Of a stretch of DNA of 33,740 nt, positions 6,569-14,526 are shown one piece after another. The DNA lies in the IMG/VR virus record IMGVR_UViG_3300017613_000318, positions 1 through 33,740 of that record; one strand, given 5' to 3'. Source of the stretch: a virus. The notes under the pieces are model-generated. The model saw nothing but the letters and a program-made list of their open reading frames with translations. It made no database searches and was not told where the DNA came from. A program made the translations under genes and the position numbers. How positions within the stretch are numbered: the stretch's first letter is position 1; each line of letters opens with the position of its first letter.

Positions 6569-7346
6569 AAATACTATATCCGAATCAAAGTATCAAACTT
6601 TTAAACAATGCCAATTGAAATACTGCTTCCGCTACGTAGACAGGCTACCTGAGCCTGAAGAGGCCAACACTGAAGCCCTGCACTTCGGCTCTTACATCCA
6701 CAAGGTTCTAGAGGATGGCGTAGAAGCCAAGACTCAGGACGAGATGGAGCAGATCGCTGAAGAAGTAAAGGGCACATGGACTATATCAAAGAAGTATGAG
6801 GGTAAGGATTCTATCTGTTTCCGTAACTTTCTTGAATTCAATGCTGGTCTTGAAGGAAGCATAGCTACGGAGCTTGTATTCCAAGTCCCTGTAAAGGAGG
6901 ACATTACGCTCAATGGGGTCATTGACCGAGTGATCAAAGGTAAGGACGGAGGATATCTGGTAATCGACTACAAGACCTCTAAGAGAGAGAAGAGCAAGGT
7001 GGATCTATACCAGGACTCACAGTTGAAGGGTTATGTGTACGCTATTAGTAAGCTATACGATGTGCCCATTAAGAATATTGTGGCTGCACATTACTACCCC
7101 TTGACTAACAACTTTGTACACGTTCAGTACAGTGTACCACAAATCAACGCTCATGTCAAGAACATCGTTGATGAGGTCTGGAAGATCAGGAAGAAAAAGA
7201 AGCCTGAACTTAAGCCTAGCAGGAATGAGTTCTGCAATTGGTGTGCTTACAAAGGTCTATGCCCTGAGTATAATAATCCTCAAACCTGCACAAAGAAGTT
7301 TGAGGAACTAAAGTCTAAGAAGAAATCTTCAAAGAGCCGAAAATAA
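6561..7346 (+). CDS. PD-(D/E)XK nuclease with Fe-S cysteines (RecB/Cas4/AddB-like)
   Basis: The 261-residue product shows the core of the RecB-like nuclease superfamily: FGSYIH (42-47), a Glu in TELVFQVP (103-110), GVIDRV (119-124), the catalytic IDYKTS (135-140; D136, K138) and the QLKGY motif (154-158). An N-terminal Cys (C17 or C22) plus C225-x2-C228-x5-C234 near the C-terminus (FCNWCAYKGLCP) matches the four-cysteine arrangement that holds a 4Fe-4S cluster in AddB and Cas4 nucleases. The C-terminal tail is Lys-rich. It probably processes DNA ends or branched intermediates in recombination-dependent replication, fitting its place beside primase and near uvsW. It begins at GAGGTG-backed ATG 6561 and its end overlaps the convergent minus gene by 32 bases. 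Confidence 0.85.
   Translation: MYINTISESKYQTFKQCQLKYCFRYVDRLPEPEEANTEALHFGSYIHKVLEDGVEAKTQDEMEQIAEEVKGTWTISKKYEGKDSICFRNFLEFNAGLEGSIATELVFQVPVKEDITLNGVIDRVIKGKDGGYLVIDYKTSKREKSKVDLYQDSQLKGYVYAISKLYDVPIKNIVAAHYYPLTNNFVHVQYSVPQINAHVKNIVDEVWKIRKKKKPELKPSRNEFCNWCAYKGLCPEYNNPQTCTKKFEELKSKKKSSKSRK
6573..6578 (-). promoter_or_regulatory. Putative minus-strand -10-like element for the primase
   Basis: On the minus strand TATAGT lies 4 bases upstream of the primase ATG at 6568, inside the nuclease coding sequence. It is one mismatch from TATAAT and repeats the start-abutting layout seen before uvsW and the gene at 899. It is a weak call on its own. Confidence 0.3.
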
Positions 7347-7611
7347 AAGGTCTGTAGATGTCTATATCTATTGTATAGAAGAAGTTAAGAACCTGCTCTT
7401 GTGAGTATTTACATTTCTTAGTAAGATAATTAAAAAGCATTTCCTTCTTAATAGGCTTCTGTTTATTCATTGAATCAAGAAGTTTAAGCTGGAAATGCTT
7501 TATAAATTTTTCACTATACTTATGTCTCCACTTCTCTGTAAAGGCATTACTTAGTGTATGATTTATTAAATCAAGAAAGTCTACTATCTCTATGTCTATG
7601 TTTTTGTTCAA
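7315..7611 (-). CDS. Small hypothetical protein, 98 aa
   Basis: No family is recognised with confidence. The protein is Lys/Phe/Ile-rich and predicted helical (MNKNIDIEIVDFLDLINHTL, then EKFIKHFQLKLLDSMNK). Its C-terminal part, KKCKYSQEQVLNFFY followed by DIDIYRPFI, loosely recalls the helical layout of the T4 late co-activator gp33, but the similarity is weak and I would not name it. The only upstream start is TTG at 7611 with AGG about 8 bases before it, which is unusual; the next in-frame ATG is far downstream. Its 3' end overlaps the nuclease gene by 32 bases in the opposite orientation. Confidence 0.6.
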   Translation of the reverse strand: MNKNIDIEIVDFLDLINHTLSNAFTEKWRHKYSEKFIKHFQLKLLDSMNKQKPIKKEMLFNYLTKKCKYSQEQVLNFFYTIDIDIYRPFIFGSLKISS

Positions 7612-7620
7612 TGTTTAACC

Positions 7621-7636
7621 TATATACTAATATATA
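7621..7636. promoter_or_regulatory. Symmetric AT-rich element between divergent genes
   Basis: TATATACTAATATATA has perfect 6-bp arms around CTAA and lies in the 35-bp gap between the 98-residue minus-strand gene and the long plus-strand tail operon. Either strand offers -10/late-promoter-like hexamers (TATATA, TATATT). It is the natural candidate for the promoter of the ~26-kb tail operon. Inferred. Confidence 0.4.
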
Positions 7637-7646
7637 AGAGATTGGA

Positions 7647-7988
7647 ATGAGGTTTTTTTCAGCACAAATTAAGAAATTTTTGTCTCAAGTCGCAGTATCT
7701 AGCGACAAGAGAGTACATATTGTTCCTAAATCTTCAGCAGGTATTACCCCAGGGGATCTAGTATTCTTTAGGTATTTTAGTAAATACGTTGTATTGCTTG
7801 TGGTATCTCCTGTGGTGAAAGATGCAAAAACGGGTAATAGGTTGTTCACAGCATTTAAGGTCCCGTTCTCTGGGAATTACACTTCAGATTCCCTCACTGA
7901 TCTATATAAAAATAAGGAGCTTCCTACAAAAAATTACCGGACATATATATTGTCTAAGATTCAGGGTCCTATCAGGAGGATAAAGTAA
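7647..7988 (+). CDS. Small conserved-type phage protein, 113 aa, unknown
   Basis: First gene of the tail operon. The basic protein begins MRFFSAQIKKFLSQVAV and has a compact beta core, ITPGDLVFFRYFSKYVVLLV followed by NRLFTAFKVPF, then a basic tail QGPIRRIK. The GDLVxFRY...LxV layout suggests a small barrel-like domain, but I cannot assign a family. A weak GAG (7638-7640) sits 6 bases before the ATG. The stop overlaps the tape measure start (TAATG), so the two are probably translated together, suggesting a role in tail assembly. Confidence 0.7.
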   Translation: MRFFSAQIKKFLSQVAVSSDKRVHIVPKSSAGITPGDLVFFRYFSKYVVLLVVSPVVKDAKTGNRLFTAFKVPFSGNYTSDSLTDLYKNKELPTKNYRTYILSKIQGPIRRIK

Positions 7989-9841
7989 TGGTATTACAGA
8001 CAGCTATAGAAGGTTTAAATGCAACCGTAGGTAAGGCTATTGGAAGGATAGAGAATGCCATAGCCATATCAGATCAGGCGCAAAAGGCAAGCTTGGCTTT
8101 GGGTCAAAGTCTAGCTGGAGGAAGTCGCACTCTTGATAATTCAATACGAGATCTAAAAGGCTCTTTCGGAAATACACTCCAAGCTCAACTGGTTGCGTTG
8201 AATTCTGGACTTCAGGGGAATGTCGCAGGGATAGGTAAACTTATAAACCAGCAGCAGCTTACCGGGGGCAACTTTAAAGCTACTGCTAGAAGTTTGGCTA
8301 CTTTTGAGTTAGCTTTAGGACTAACAAAAGATCAGCTAAATAGTTTAGCTGTAGCGACTATAGAGACCGGAAAGAAGTATGGAGTTAGCACAGATAAGCT
8401 AATAGCTTCTATCGACTCCTTCTCAGAAAATTTCGCTGCTTTAGAGTTGGCTGGGATGGGAGAAGGATTTACTAATGCTGCTATGAAAATATCGGCTAAA
8501 GTAGGCCCAGCGGTAGACAAACAGTTAGGATCTGTATTCAGGTTTCTTACTGATCCTTCGGTGGAGGCTTTGGCTAAAAAGAGTGCTTTAGGGCTAGGAA
8601 ACTTTATGGAGAACTTGGGACCAAACCCGACCTCGGCTGCTCTTGAGGCTGGTCTCGCACGCGCAGCGCAGCACATTGAAAACATGACGGGCGACACTAG
8701 TAAGTTTTTCGCTGGTACGGGGATAGTTGAAAAACGATTCGGAAAAGTTGCTACTGATATAGTTATCGTCAACAGAGCTTTAAATAAGAGGCAAGAGATA
8801 GAAGCACGAAATCAAGGAGAGTTCTTTGATCAGATTTCCGTGTTAAAGAATCAGATCTTAGCGCCTTTAGATAAGTTGTTTTCTGATGAACTGTTCCCCA
8901 AAGTAAAAGAATTTGTTGATTTGCTTGGAAGAGTAGCAAAACCTATTATTGAAAACATAGAAAGTAGAATAAGAAAGTTCTTGTCTGATCCCGTGCTGGC
9001 TATAGGTAATTTTGTAAAGAATTTAGACAAAGTTCAAGTAGGGTTTACTAAAGTAATAAATGGTATGATTACTGGTGTAAATATTATGACTCGGGGGATG
9101 CTCAAGTTCGTAGAACAGTTAAACGAAGTTTGGACAATAGACATGCTTCCTGATTCTGCGGTAGAAATGTCTAAGGCAATAGAAAAAGAAAGATCTGGGG
9201 TGTCCGCAAAAACGGGCGTAATAGCAGAACTAAAAGAGTCGATAAGTCTCCTGAGGACAGGCGACCCCCTCGACGGGTTTTTAGATGAAGACCAACTTAT
9301 GACTGCCCTTGTGAACGCTCTAGAAAGAGTACCTGATGATATACAAATTCAGGTCAGCAACGCAATGCTTCACGGAGGGAAAACTAAAGAGGAAGCAGAT
9401 CAGCTACGGATCAAACTTCTACAGGACCACCTAGTTGATTTAACTAAGGATAGAGATGCTGCTTCTACAGCACTAAAAAAACAAGAAGCTATTTTAGCTG
9501 ATTATTTTACGCATATGGCCGACAAAGTAGAACTTGAGCACTTTGAAATTATAGAAAATAGATTTGCTAAGGCACATGGAGAGATGTTAGGAGACATTGC
9601 TAGTAACACCGCAGACACGGCAGAGAACACAAGAAAGGAAGATGACCTTGCTGACAGTCTACCCTTCATGTTAGACCAGTCAATTATTTCCTTAGGAGAT
9701 GCTTTACTAGCTATAACTAGAAGAGCAGTAGAGGAGCCTGACCCTCTACAAGAAGCCATGCTATCTGAGCTACAATTTCAGTCCCGTTCAATAATGTCAT
9801 CAAGAAATATGCTAGTGCCTAGAGGGGCTAGACTTAAGTAA
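7988..9841 (+). CDS. Tail tape measure protein (gp29-like role)
   Basis: The 617-residue protein is almost entirely amphipathic helix, rich in Ala/Leu/Lys/Gln, with heptad-like stretches throughout (for example IENAIAISDQAQKASLALGQ, LAGMGEGFTNAAMKISAKVG). No enzyme motif is seen. The size is close to T4 gp29 (590); at about 1.5 angstrom per residue it would give a tail of roughly 90-95 nm. The position just before tube-initiator, gp53, hub and spike genes, and downstream of the gp26-like chaperone, supports the role. A strong AGGAGGA ribosome-binding site lies in the end of the upstream gene. Sequence identity to gp29 is not evident, so the call is structural and positional. Confidence 0.75.
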   Translation: MVLQTAIEGLNATVGKAIGRIENAIAISDQAQKASLALGQSLAGGSRTLDNSIRDLKGSFGNTLQAQLVALNSGLQGNVAGIGKLINQQQLTGGNFKATARSLATFELALGLTKDQLNSLAVATIETGKKYGVSTDKLIASIDSFSENFAALELAGMGEGFTNAAMKISAKVGPAVDKQLGSVFRFLTDPSVEALAKKSALGLGNFMENLGPNPTSAALEAGLARAAQHIENMTGDTSKFFAGTGIVEKRFGKVATDIVIVNRALNKRQEIEARNQGEFFDQISVLKNQILAPLDKLFSDELFPKVKEFVDLLGRVAKPIIENIESRIRKFLSDPVLAIGNFVKNLDKVQVGFTKVINGMITGVNIMTRGMLKFVEQLNEVWTIDMLPDSAVEMSKAIEKERSGVSAKTGVIAELKESISLLRTGDPLDGFLDEDQLMTALVNALERVPDDIQIQVSNAMLHGGKTKEEADQLRIKLLQDHLVDLTKDRDAASTALKKQEAILADYFTHMADKVELEHFEIIENRFAKAHGEMLGDIASNTADTAENTRKEDDLADSLPFMLDQSIISLGDALLAITRRAVEEPDPLQEAMLSELQFQSRSIMSSRNMLVPRGARLK

Positions 9842-10770
9842 TGAAAGCAATAAGAGATAGAAAATTACCAGAGAGATCAAAATTAGTTTTTGAATTTCCT
9901 GTACCTCAGGTAGGCGGGGGTAACTTTAGAATAACACTACCCTTCTTTGAGAATATTAAGATTACAGAAAACAAAAGAGCTAAGTATCAGAAGTATGATT
10001 TAATCTCAAGGTCGAGCCAATTATATTCCTACTTAGGCGCTGACTCAAGAAAGTTTAACTTAGAGTTTGTTATGAGTTTCCCGCATATCTTAGAGGAGCA
10101 CGGAGGAAGCCAATTAGAGTATTTAGATTTTGTAGAAAGTGAAGACCCCTGGGCACAAAAGAAACAATTCTTTTCTGCGGCGGACGGATCTTTTGGGAGC
10201 ATAGGAACTAAAATTCAAAATAACTCCCAAAGAATTAGGGATAACTTTATAGCGTCTCTTGGATCAGAAAAAGATATAGGCAAGCACTTTACTTCAAGCC
10301 TCTTCTCAGATACGGTAGAAAATGTATTAGGAGTACAACCAGCAGCAGGAATCCAAACTTTAGCGTTGTTTGCTTTCGCTAATGAAATTAAAGGTCAAGA
10401 GGCCGTAAGCCAACATGATAAGATAATTGATTTGGTAATGTATTGGACAAACATAATTAGGTCCTCTGTACTAAACAATTCCGAAAACCCATTATATGGC
10501 CCCCCCGTAATTAGGATAAATCACGGAATACTATTCCAGAACATCCCTTGTATTTGTACAAACTACTCTATTGAGCCAGTAGAAGAAGGTGGGTATGATG
10601 TAGCTACTTTAATGCCTAGACGTATAAGATATACTATGAATTTAGAAGAAATTCGCGCCGGAGACTTCGGTAAGTTTACTCCAGGAACTAAAATAAAGCA
10701 AGATAACATTTGTGGTTGGGAAGCAGTAGTTAGCAACCCTCACCAAAGCGTTGACCCAGGCCAGCTATGA
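9841..10770 (+). CDS. Tail tube initiator/baseplate cap-like protein
   Basis: The 309-residue product carries, at residues ~33-80, the pattern LPFFENIKITENKRAKYQ followed by LYSYLGADSRKFNLEFVMSF. An ITE-(S/N)K start, a short Tyr segment, then a Tyr-x-Gly/Ser-x-Ser/Ala-R-x-x-x-L strand is typical of the tail-tube initiation and LysM-associated baseplate proteins of contractile phages, which do the job of T4 gp48/gp54. The C-terminal half has IRINHGILFQNIPCICTNYS, another strand-rich module often seen in these proteins. It sits between tape measure and the gp53-like gene; the start overlaps the preceding stop (TAATG). The exact equivalent (gp48 or gp54) is not resolved. Confidence 0.6.
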   Translation: MKAIRDRKLPERSKLVFEFPVPQVGGGNFRITLPFFENIKITENKRAKYQKYDLISRSSQLYSYLGADSRKFNLEFVMSFPHILEEHGGSQLEYLDFVESEDPWAQKKQFFSAADGSFGSIGTKIQNNSQRIRDNFIASLGSEKDIGKHFTSSLFSDTVENVLGVQPAAGIQTLALFAFANEIKGQEAVSQHDKIIDLVMYWTNIIRSSVLNNSENPLYGPPVIRINHGILFQNIPCICTNYSIEPVEEGGYDVATLMPRRIRYTMNLEEIRAGDFGKFTPGTKIKQDNICGWEAVVSNPHQSVDPGQL

Positions 10771-11075
10771 AGAAGAATGATCCTTTATACGGCCCTTATT
10801 CCGTAGATGTTTCCTCTGTTATTCACAGGGATGCTGAAGTAACTACTATAGTAAATACAAAAAAATTCGATTCTATGTTAGAGGATCTAGACACTGCCTA
10901 TGATTATGAGGTGGGGTTTGTTCCTGCGGGATTCGAGCATAGGCCAGACTTAATAGCAAACGTATTTTACGGATCTCCTGCTAACTGGTGGCTGTTGATG
11001 CTAGTGAATGGGATAAGTGATCCCTTTGAGGGTTTTAATGTTAGAGATAGGATATTGATACCAAAAATAAAATGA
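10767..11075 (+). CDS. 53: gp53-like baseplate wedge protein (LysM-like)
   Basis: The 102-residue protein shows the gp53/LysM signature: HRPDLIANVFYGSPANWWLL (58-77), NGISDPFEGF (81-90) and DRILIP (94-99). The conserved order is Asp-Leu-Ile-Ala, Phe/Tyr-Gly-x-Pro, Trp-Trp, Asp-Pro-Phe, then a short ILIP strand. In T4, gp53 links baseplate wedges around the hub; T4 gp53 is about twice this length, so this is a minimal version. The start is in an ATGA overlap with the preceding gene and the stop is in an ATGA overlap with the next. Confidence 0.75.
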   Translation: MKKNDPLYGPYSVDVSSVIHRDAEVTTIVNTKKFDSMLEDLDTAYDYEVGFVPAGFEHRPDLIANVFYGSPANWWLLMLVNGISDPFEGFNVRDRILIPKIK

Positions 11076-13378
11076 GTGTAGCTGTTTCGAATGTAATTGT
11101 TTCTCAAGATCTAGACGCCTTAAATAACTTTTTAGATGGCTTAGATTCAGGGACTCCAATGAAAAATTTAGTAGATCAGTTTAACTCGTCTACTGGAGAA
11201 AATAAGCTATTGTTCTCTAGCTATAATAATCCCAATTTCATATCTTTTGAGCATGTTACAATGGATTCTGAGATTGAAAGTACACTAGAGTTTATAGACC
11301 CTAGGAATGAATTCGAAGAAGTATTTTTAAACAGCGGTTCTGTGTATGACGATATGGCGAACTTTATTAAAGAATCTGATTTGCCCTCTGAAAATATAAC
11401 AAAAGAGTTGCTAGGTGGTGTAGTATCCAGAGTATTTTTTGTGGCTTTTGGCTTGTCCGATAAAGCAACTTCTTGGTCCTCTGCACAAAGAATGTTTTTG
11501 TCTAATGTTCAACTTGATCCGAAGCTAGGAAGAAAAATTACTTTAAAACTGGTGTCACTACCTAGACCTTTAGGCAAAGACCGAAGGCTAGGAGCTTACA
11601 ACGAATTGATTGATTTGGATTCTTTAGGATTGGAAATAGACTGTGATGGTTATTCAGATAAAATAAATGTACTAGATCATTATCTTTCGGGAGAAATTCT
11701 ATATGGCCGTAAAGATGTAGATCCCCTCATAGACTTACATGCCTTAGTTGTTGACACCGTATACGATTACTTAAGGAAAGCAACTAATGGAGCAAATGTT
11801 ATTGTCCTATTGCCTGATATAAATAAAATATGTTCTGATGGAATAGCGGCTGCTAAAAAAGAAGTAATTAGCAAGCTTGATATTGCTTATTATCCGAAAA
11901 TTTACCAAGTAGAAAATACACTTTCTTGGATTAAAAAGTTTTTAAATAGAATCAATATGTTCTTAGACATTAAAACTCCAGACAAAGAGGGTATTGATGT
12001 TAGGGTGGAATCTTTTGCTTCTAAAACTAGATTCCGGGGGGATACCGCTAAAGCAGGTGAGAGTCTTTATAAGACATCCCTCTACAGAGCCCGGATGTCT
12101 TCCTACAAGGAAGAAAACATTCCTGATTTAAGAAAACCTTTAACTGATTTAGTCAAGGGAATAAATAATCAAGCCACCAATAACTATAAGATAAATCCAG
12201 TTCTATTTAGTGAGGCAGACACCAGAATTACCGATGGTGTTTGGTCTTTACTAAATGTAAAATCAATAAACAATAAAAATAAGTGGAAAGAAAACAGTCC
12301 CACGGTGATATTTGGGGACACTAACATGATCATTGATATTCTGTACGGCCAAAAAGAAAAGAATACAAGCGCCCCTCTCTACAAAGGAACAAAAGAGGAT
12401 TTAGATAAATCGTACAAGTTTAGGGTCGCTTCCATATTTGAAAGAGATGAGGATGATCTAACTCCTTTGGGTAGAGCATCACAAGTACCTGATCAATTTG
12501 GTTATACGGACGAGTTGTTTGATGAAGCTAACAAGACTACGATAAAAGAAAAAAAGATTCCAATCTTCACCTACAATACTGATGACCCTAATATCTTAGA
12601 TATTAATTATTCCGATGAGGGACAGTATTTTGCATTACTTAACAACTCTTTTCAGAGAAACGTAGGTAGAATTGCTACAACAGCAGCGGACGGAGGAGTG
12701 CCTTTGAGAATTAGGGATCATCTTATACTTACTAAGGCGGCGTTAATGACTGCTATATTAACATCCAAAGACTCAGCGTTTGGTACGGTCTTAAGTAACG
12801 ACGAGATTATTGGACAAGTAATTAGAAAAGTCTCACCTCAGCTTTTAAAGGAGATATCACCTAGAGAATCTGTCGCGGATTTAATTCCTTATATTACTGA
12901 TTTAGTGACTAGCATTGATAGTAGAAAAAGCTTAACAGTAAAAATTAGAAGTGAGATAAGAACACATCCGACTGCTATATTACAAAACTTCGCTGACAAT
13001 TTAGCTCAACAAGTAAAAACTGTAACAATAAAGACATTACCCTTCTTTCATCTGTCTTGTAGAGGAATAACTCTACAATCTCCCTGTGTAGTTTTCGCTC
13101 AAGACGTTCCTGTTCTCGCTCAACAAAGACAGCCAAGAACAAGATTTAATAACTTTTTATCCGGGCTCTATAATATAGTAGGGTTTAGGCATAAGATAAA
13201 TACTAAAGAAGCACAGTCTGAGTTTGTTCTTATTGGAGCCGACATAGGACCTAGGGACGATATAAAGCCTGGAGGAGTTAAAGAAGAAGTTGATGAGGGT
13301 GAAGAAACACATAAACTAATTCCAAAACTTAGCGCAAGCCCGCCCGCCCCATCGGACCCATCTAAAAGAAATAGTTAG
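11072..13378 (+). CDS. Putative baseplate hub protein (gp27-like, enlarged)
   Basis: At 768 residues it is about twice T4 gp27 (391). The N-terminal region contains FISFEHVTMDSEIESTLEF (~55-73) followed by DP, a strand pattern seen in hub proteins of the gp27/gpD type, and the gene sits directly before the spike gene. The middle is helical and mixed, with a Lys/Asp-rich insertion (~390-500). The C-terminal ~120 residues include LPFFHLSCRGITLQSPCVVF (~656-675), followed by an acidic tail ending in Pro-rich APSDPSKRNS. No lysozyme or protease motif is seen. The hub call is from position and the N-terminal pattern; another large baseplate role is possible. Confidence 0.55.
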   Translation: MSVAVSNVIVSQDLDALNNFLDGLDSGTPMKNLVDQFNSSTGENKLLFSSYNNPNFISFEHVTMDSEIESTLEFIDPRNEFEEVFLNSGSVYDDMANFIKESDLPSENITKELLGGVVSRVFFVAFGLSDKATSWSSAQRMFLSNVQLDPKLGRKITLKLVSLPRPLGKDRRLGAYNELIDLDSLGLEIDCDGYSDKINVLDHYLSGEILYGRKDVDPLIDLHALVVDTVYDYLRKATNGANVIVLLPDINKICSDGIAAAKKEVISKLDIAYYPKIYQVENTLSWIKKFLNRINMFLDIKTPDKEGIDVRVESFASKTRFRGDTAKAGESLYKTSLYRARMSSYKEENIPDLRKPLTDLVKGINNQATNNYKINPVLFSEADTRITDGVWSLLNVKSINNKNKWKENSPTVIFGDTNMIIDILYGQKEKNTSAPLYKGTKEDLDKSYKFRVASIFERDEDDLTPLGRASQVPDQFGYTDELFDEANKTTIKEKKIPIFTYNTDDPNILDINYSDEGQYFALLNNSFQRNVGRIATTAADGGVPLRIRDHLILTKAALMTAILTSKDSAFGTVLSNDEIIGQVIRKVSPQLLKEISPRESVADLIPYITDLVTSIDSRKSLTVKIRSEIRTHPTAILQNFADNLAQQVKTVTIKTLPFFHLSCRGITLQSPCVVFAQDVPVLAQQRQPRTRFNNFLSGLYNIVGFRHKINTKEAQSEFVLIGADIGPRDDIKPGGVKEEVDEGEETHKLIPKLSASPPAPSDPSKRNS

Positions 13379-13382
13379 TGAT

Positions 13383-14525
13383 ATGAAAGAGGAGATACAA
13401 AAAACAGAAATTCGAATGGCAGAGGTACGAGCACGCTTTGACCATAATCAGACAGGAGTGTTTTACGCTGGAATAGATGGGATTAGCGACGGTGCATCTT
13501 TAATGATTAACTATGTTAGCCCTTATGGTAGTGCTGCAAAGGCGGGATTTATTGGAGTTCCAGAAGTAGGCGCAAGCATTTTAGTGTGTAAGCCTTCAGG
13601 AAGCAACGAATGGTTTTATATTGGATCTACGTTTCTTCCTGAGGACAAAAAACAAGGCGAAGATACTCCAACAACCCCACCCTTCTCCAGGGTTGATCCA
13701 AAAATCAACAAGGTGTCGGGTGTACCTGCTAAGGTACTTCTCCACGGCAATAATGGGCAAGGGCTAGAGATTTCAGACGAGCAGGATGGAGAAACTACTA
13801 ACAATATCAAGACTGAGCTTACCTCATCAAACGGTAAGAAGATTACCATGCACGATAGCCCAGGCATTGATTCTATAAAGATTGACTCAGGAAATAATGC
13901 CAGCATCACGTTAACTCAAAACCCAGATAACCCGCAGAAGAGCGCAGCATCTATTGAAGTAGATTGTAATGGCCCTCAGCTTCATATTAGCAGAGAGTCG
14001 GACTTGGAAATGAAAGTATTAGGTGGGGGACGAGAGCTTAATATTCAGAACAATGCTAACGGCGTGGCTTGGGGTAACTATCAACATGCTAACCCCATAA
14101 ACCCCTGCGGAAATGTTAATATTCAAAGCAGTTACGGTGACGTAAATATTATGTCTAAGTCTCCAATCATTAGTAGAGTTTTTATAGAAACTCTAGACTC
14201 TGCTGGAGGCGCTCAACTAATTCAATTAAAAACAAACGGCCCTACGGGGACGATAGTGTTAAAGACGGCTGGAACTTTAGCAATTGATGCGGGAGAGGTA
14301 GCCATTCAGTCCGCTGGAAACATAGCTATGGGGTGTAACGGAGTCTTTAGTGTCCAGGCTCTAGGCGGTGTTGCGGCAGAAACGCCAGCAAACATAGATT
14401 TAGAGGGCGAGAAGGTTAATCTAGCTCCGGGCTCGGCTCCGATTATTCCTGTAGAACCAATAATTGCAACTAGAACAGCATCACCCCTAAATAACAATGA
14501 TTACTTCGGTAGAGGATTAGAATAG
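13383..14525 (+). CDS. 5: Baseplate central spike protein (gp5/gpV-like)
   Basis: The 380-residue product has an N-terminal OB-fold of the gp5/gpV kind: VRARFDHNQTGVFYAGIDGI, INYVSPYGSAAKAGFIGVPE, GASILVCKPSGSNEWFYIGS (residues ~14-82). Next comes a Gln/Asp-rich linker, then a long strand-repeat region (~130-350) with short hydrophobic strands between turns (GTIVLKTAGTLAIDAGEVAI, QSAGNIAMGCNGVFSVQALG), typical of the trimeric beta-helical needle. No lysozyme domain is present between OB-fold and needle, unlike T4 gp5, so another enzyme must open the cell wall or none is used. The Cys pair near the needle end is unremarkable. No separate PAAR tip gene is visible nearby. Confidence 0.82.
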   Translation: MKEEIQKTEIRMAEVRARFDHNQTGVFYAGIDGISDGASLMINYVSPYGSAAKAGFIGVPEVGASILVCKPSGSNEWFYIGSTFLPEDKKQGEDTPTTPPFSRVDPKINKVSGVPAKVLLHGNNGQGLEISDEQDGETTNNIKTELTSSNGKKITMHDSPGIDSIKIDSGNNASITLTQNPDNPQKSAASIEVDCNGPQLHISRESDLEMKVLGGGRELNIQNNANGVAWGNYQHANPINPCGNVNIQSSYGDVNIMSKSPIISRVFIETLDSAGGAQLIQLKTNGPTGTIVLKTAGTLAIDAGEVAIQSAGNIAMGCNGVFSVQALGGVAAETPANIDLEGEKVNLAPGSAPIIPVEPIIATRTASPLNNNDYFGRGLE

Positions 14526-14526
14526 T

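Noticed and set aside
8332-8772. Minus-strand 146-codon frame opposite the tape measure gene
   Set aside because: It lies wholly inside the long helical plus-strand protein, has no upstream signals and has a composition typical of an antisense shadow.
10500-10506. C7 run in the tube initiator gene as a frameshift site
   Set aside because: The frame continues normally past it and I saw no alternative-frame extension with protein-like sequence there.
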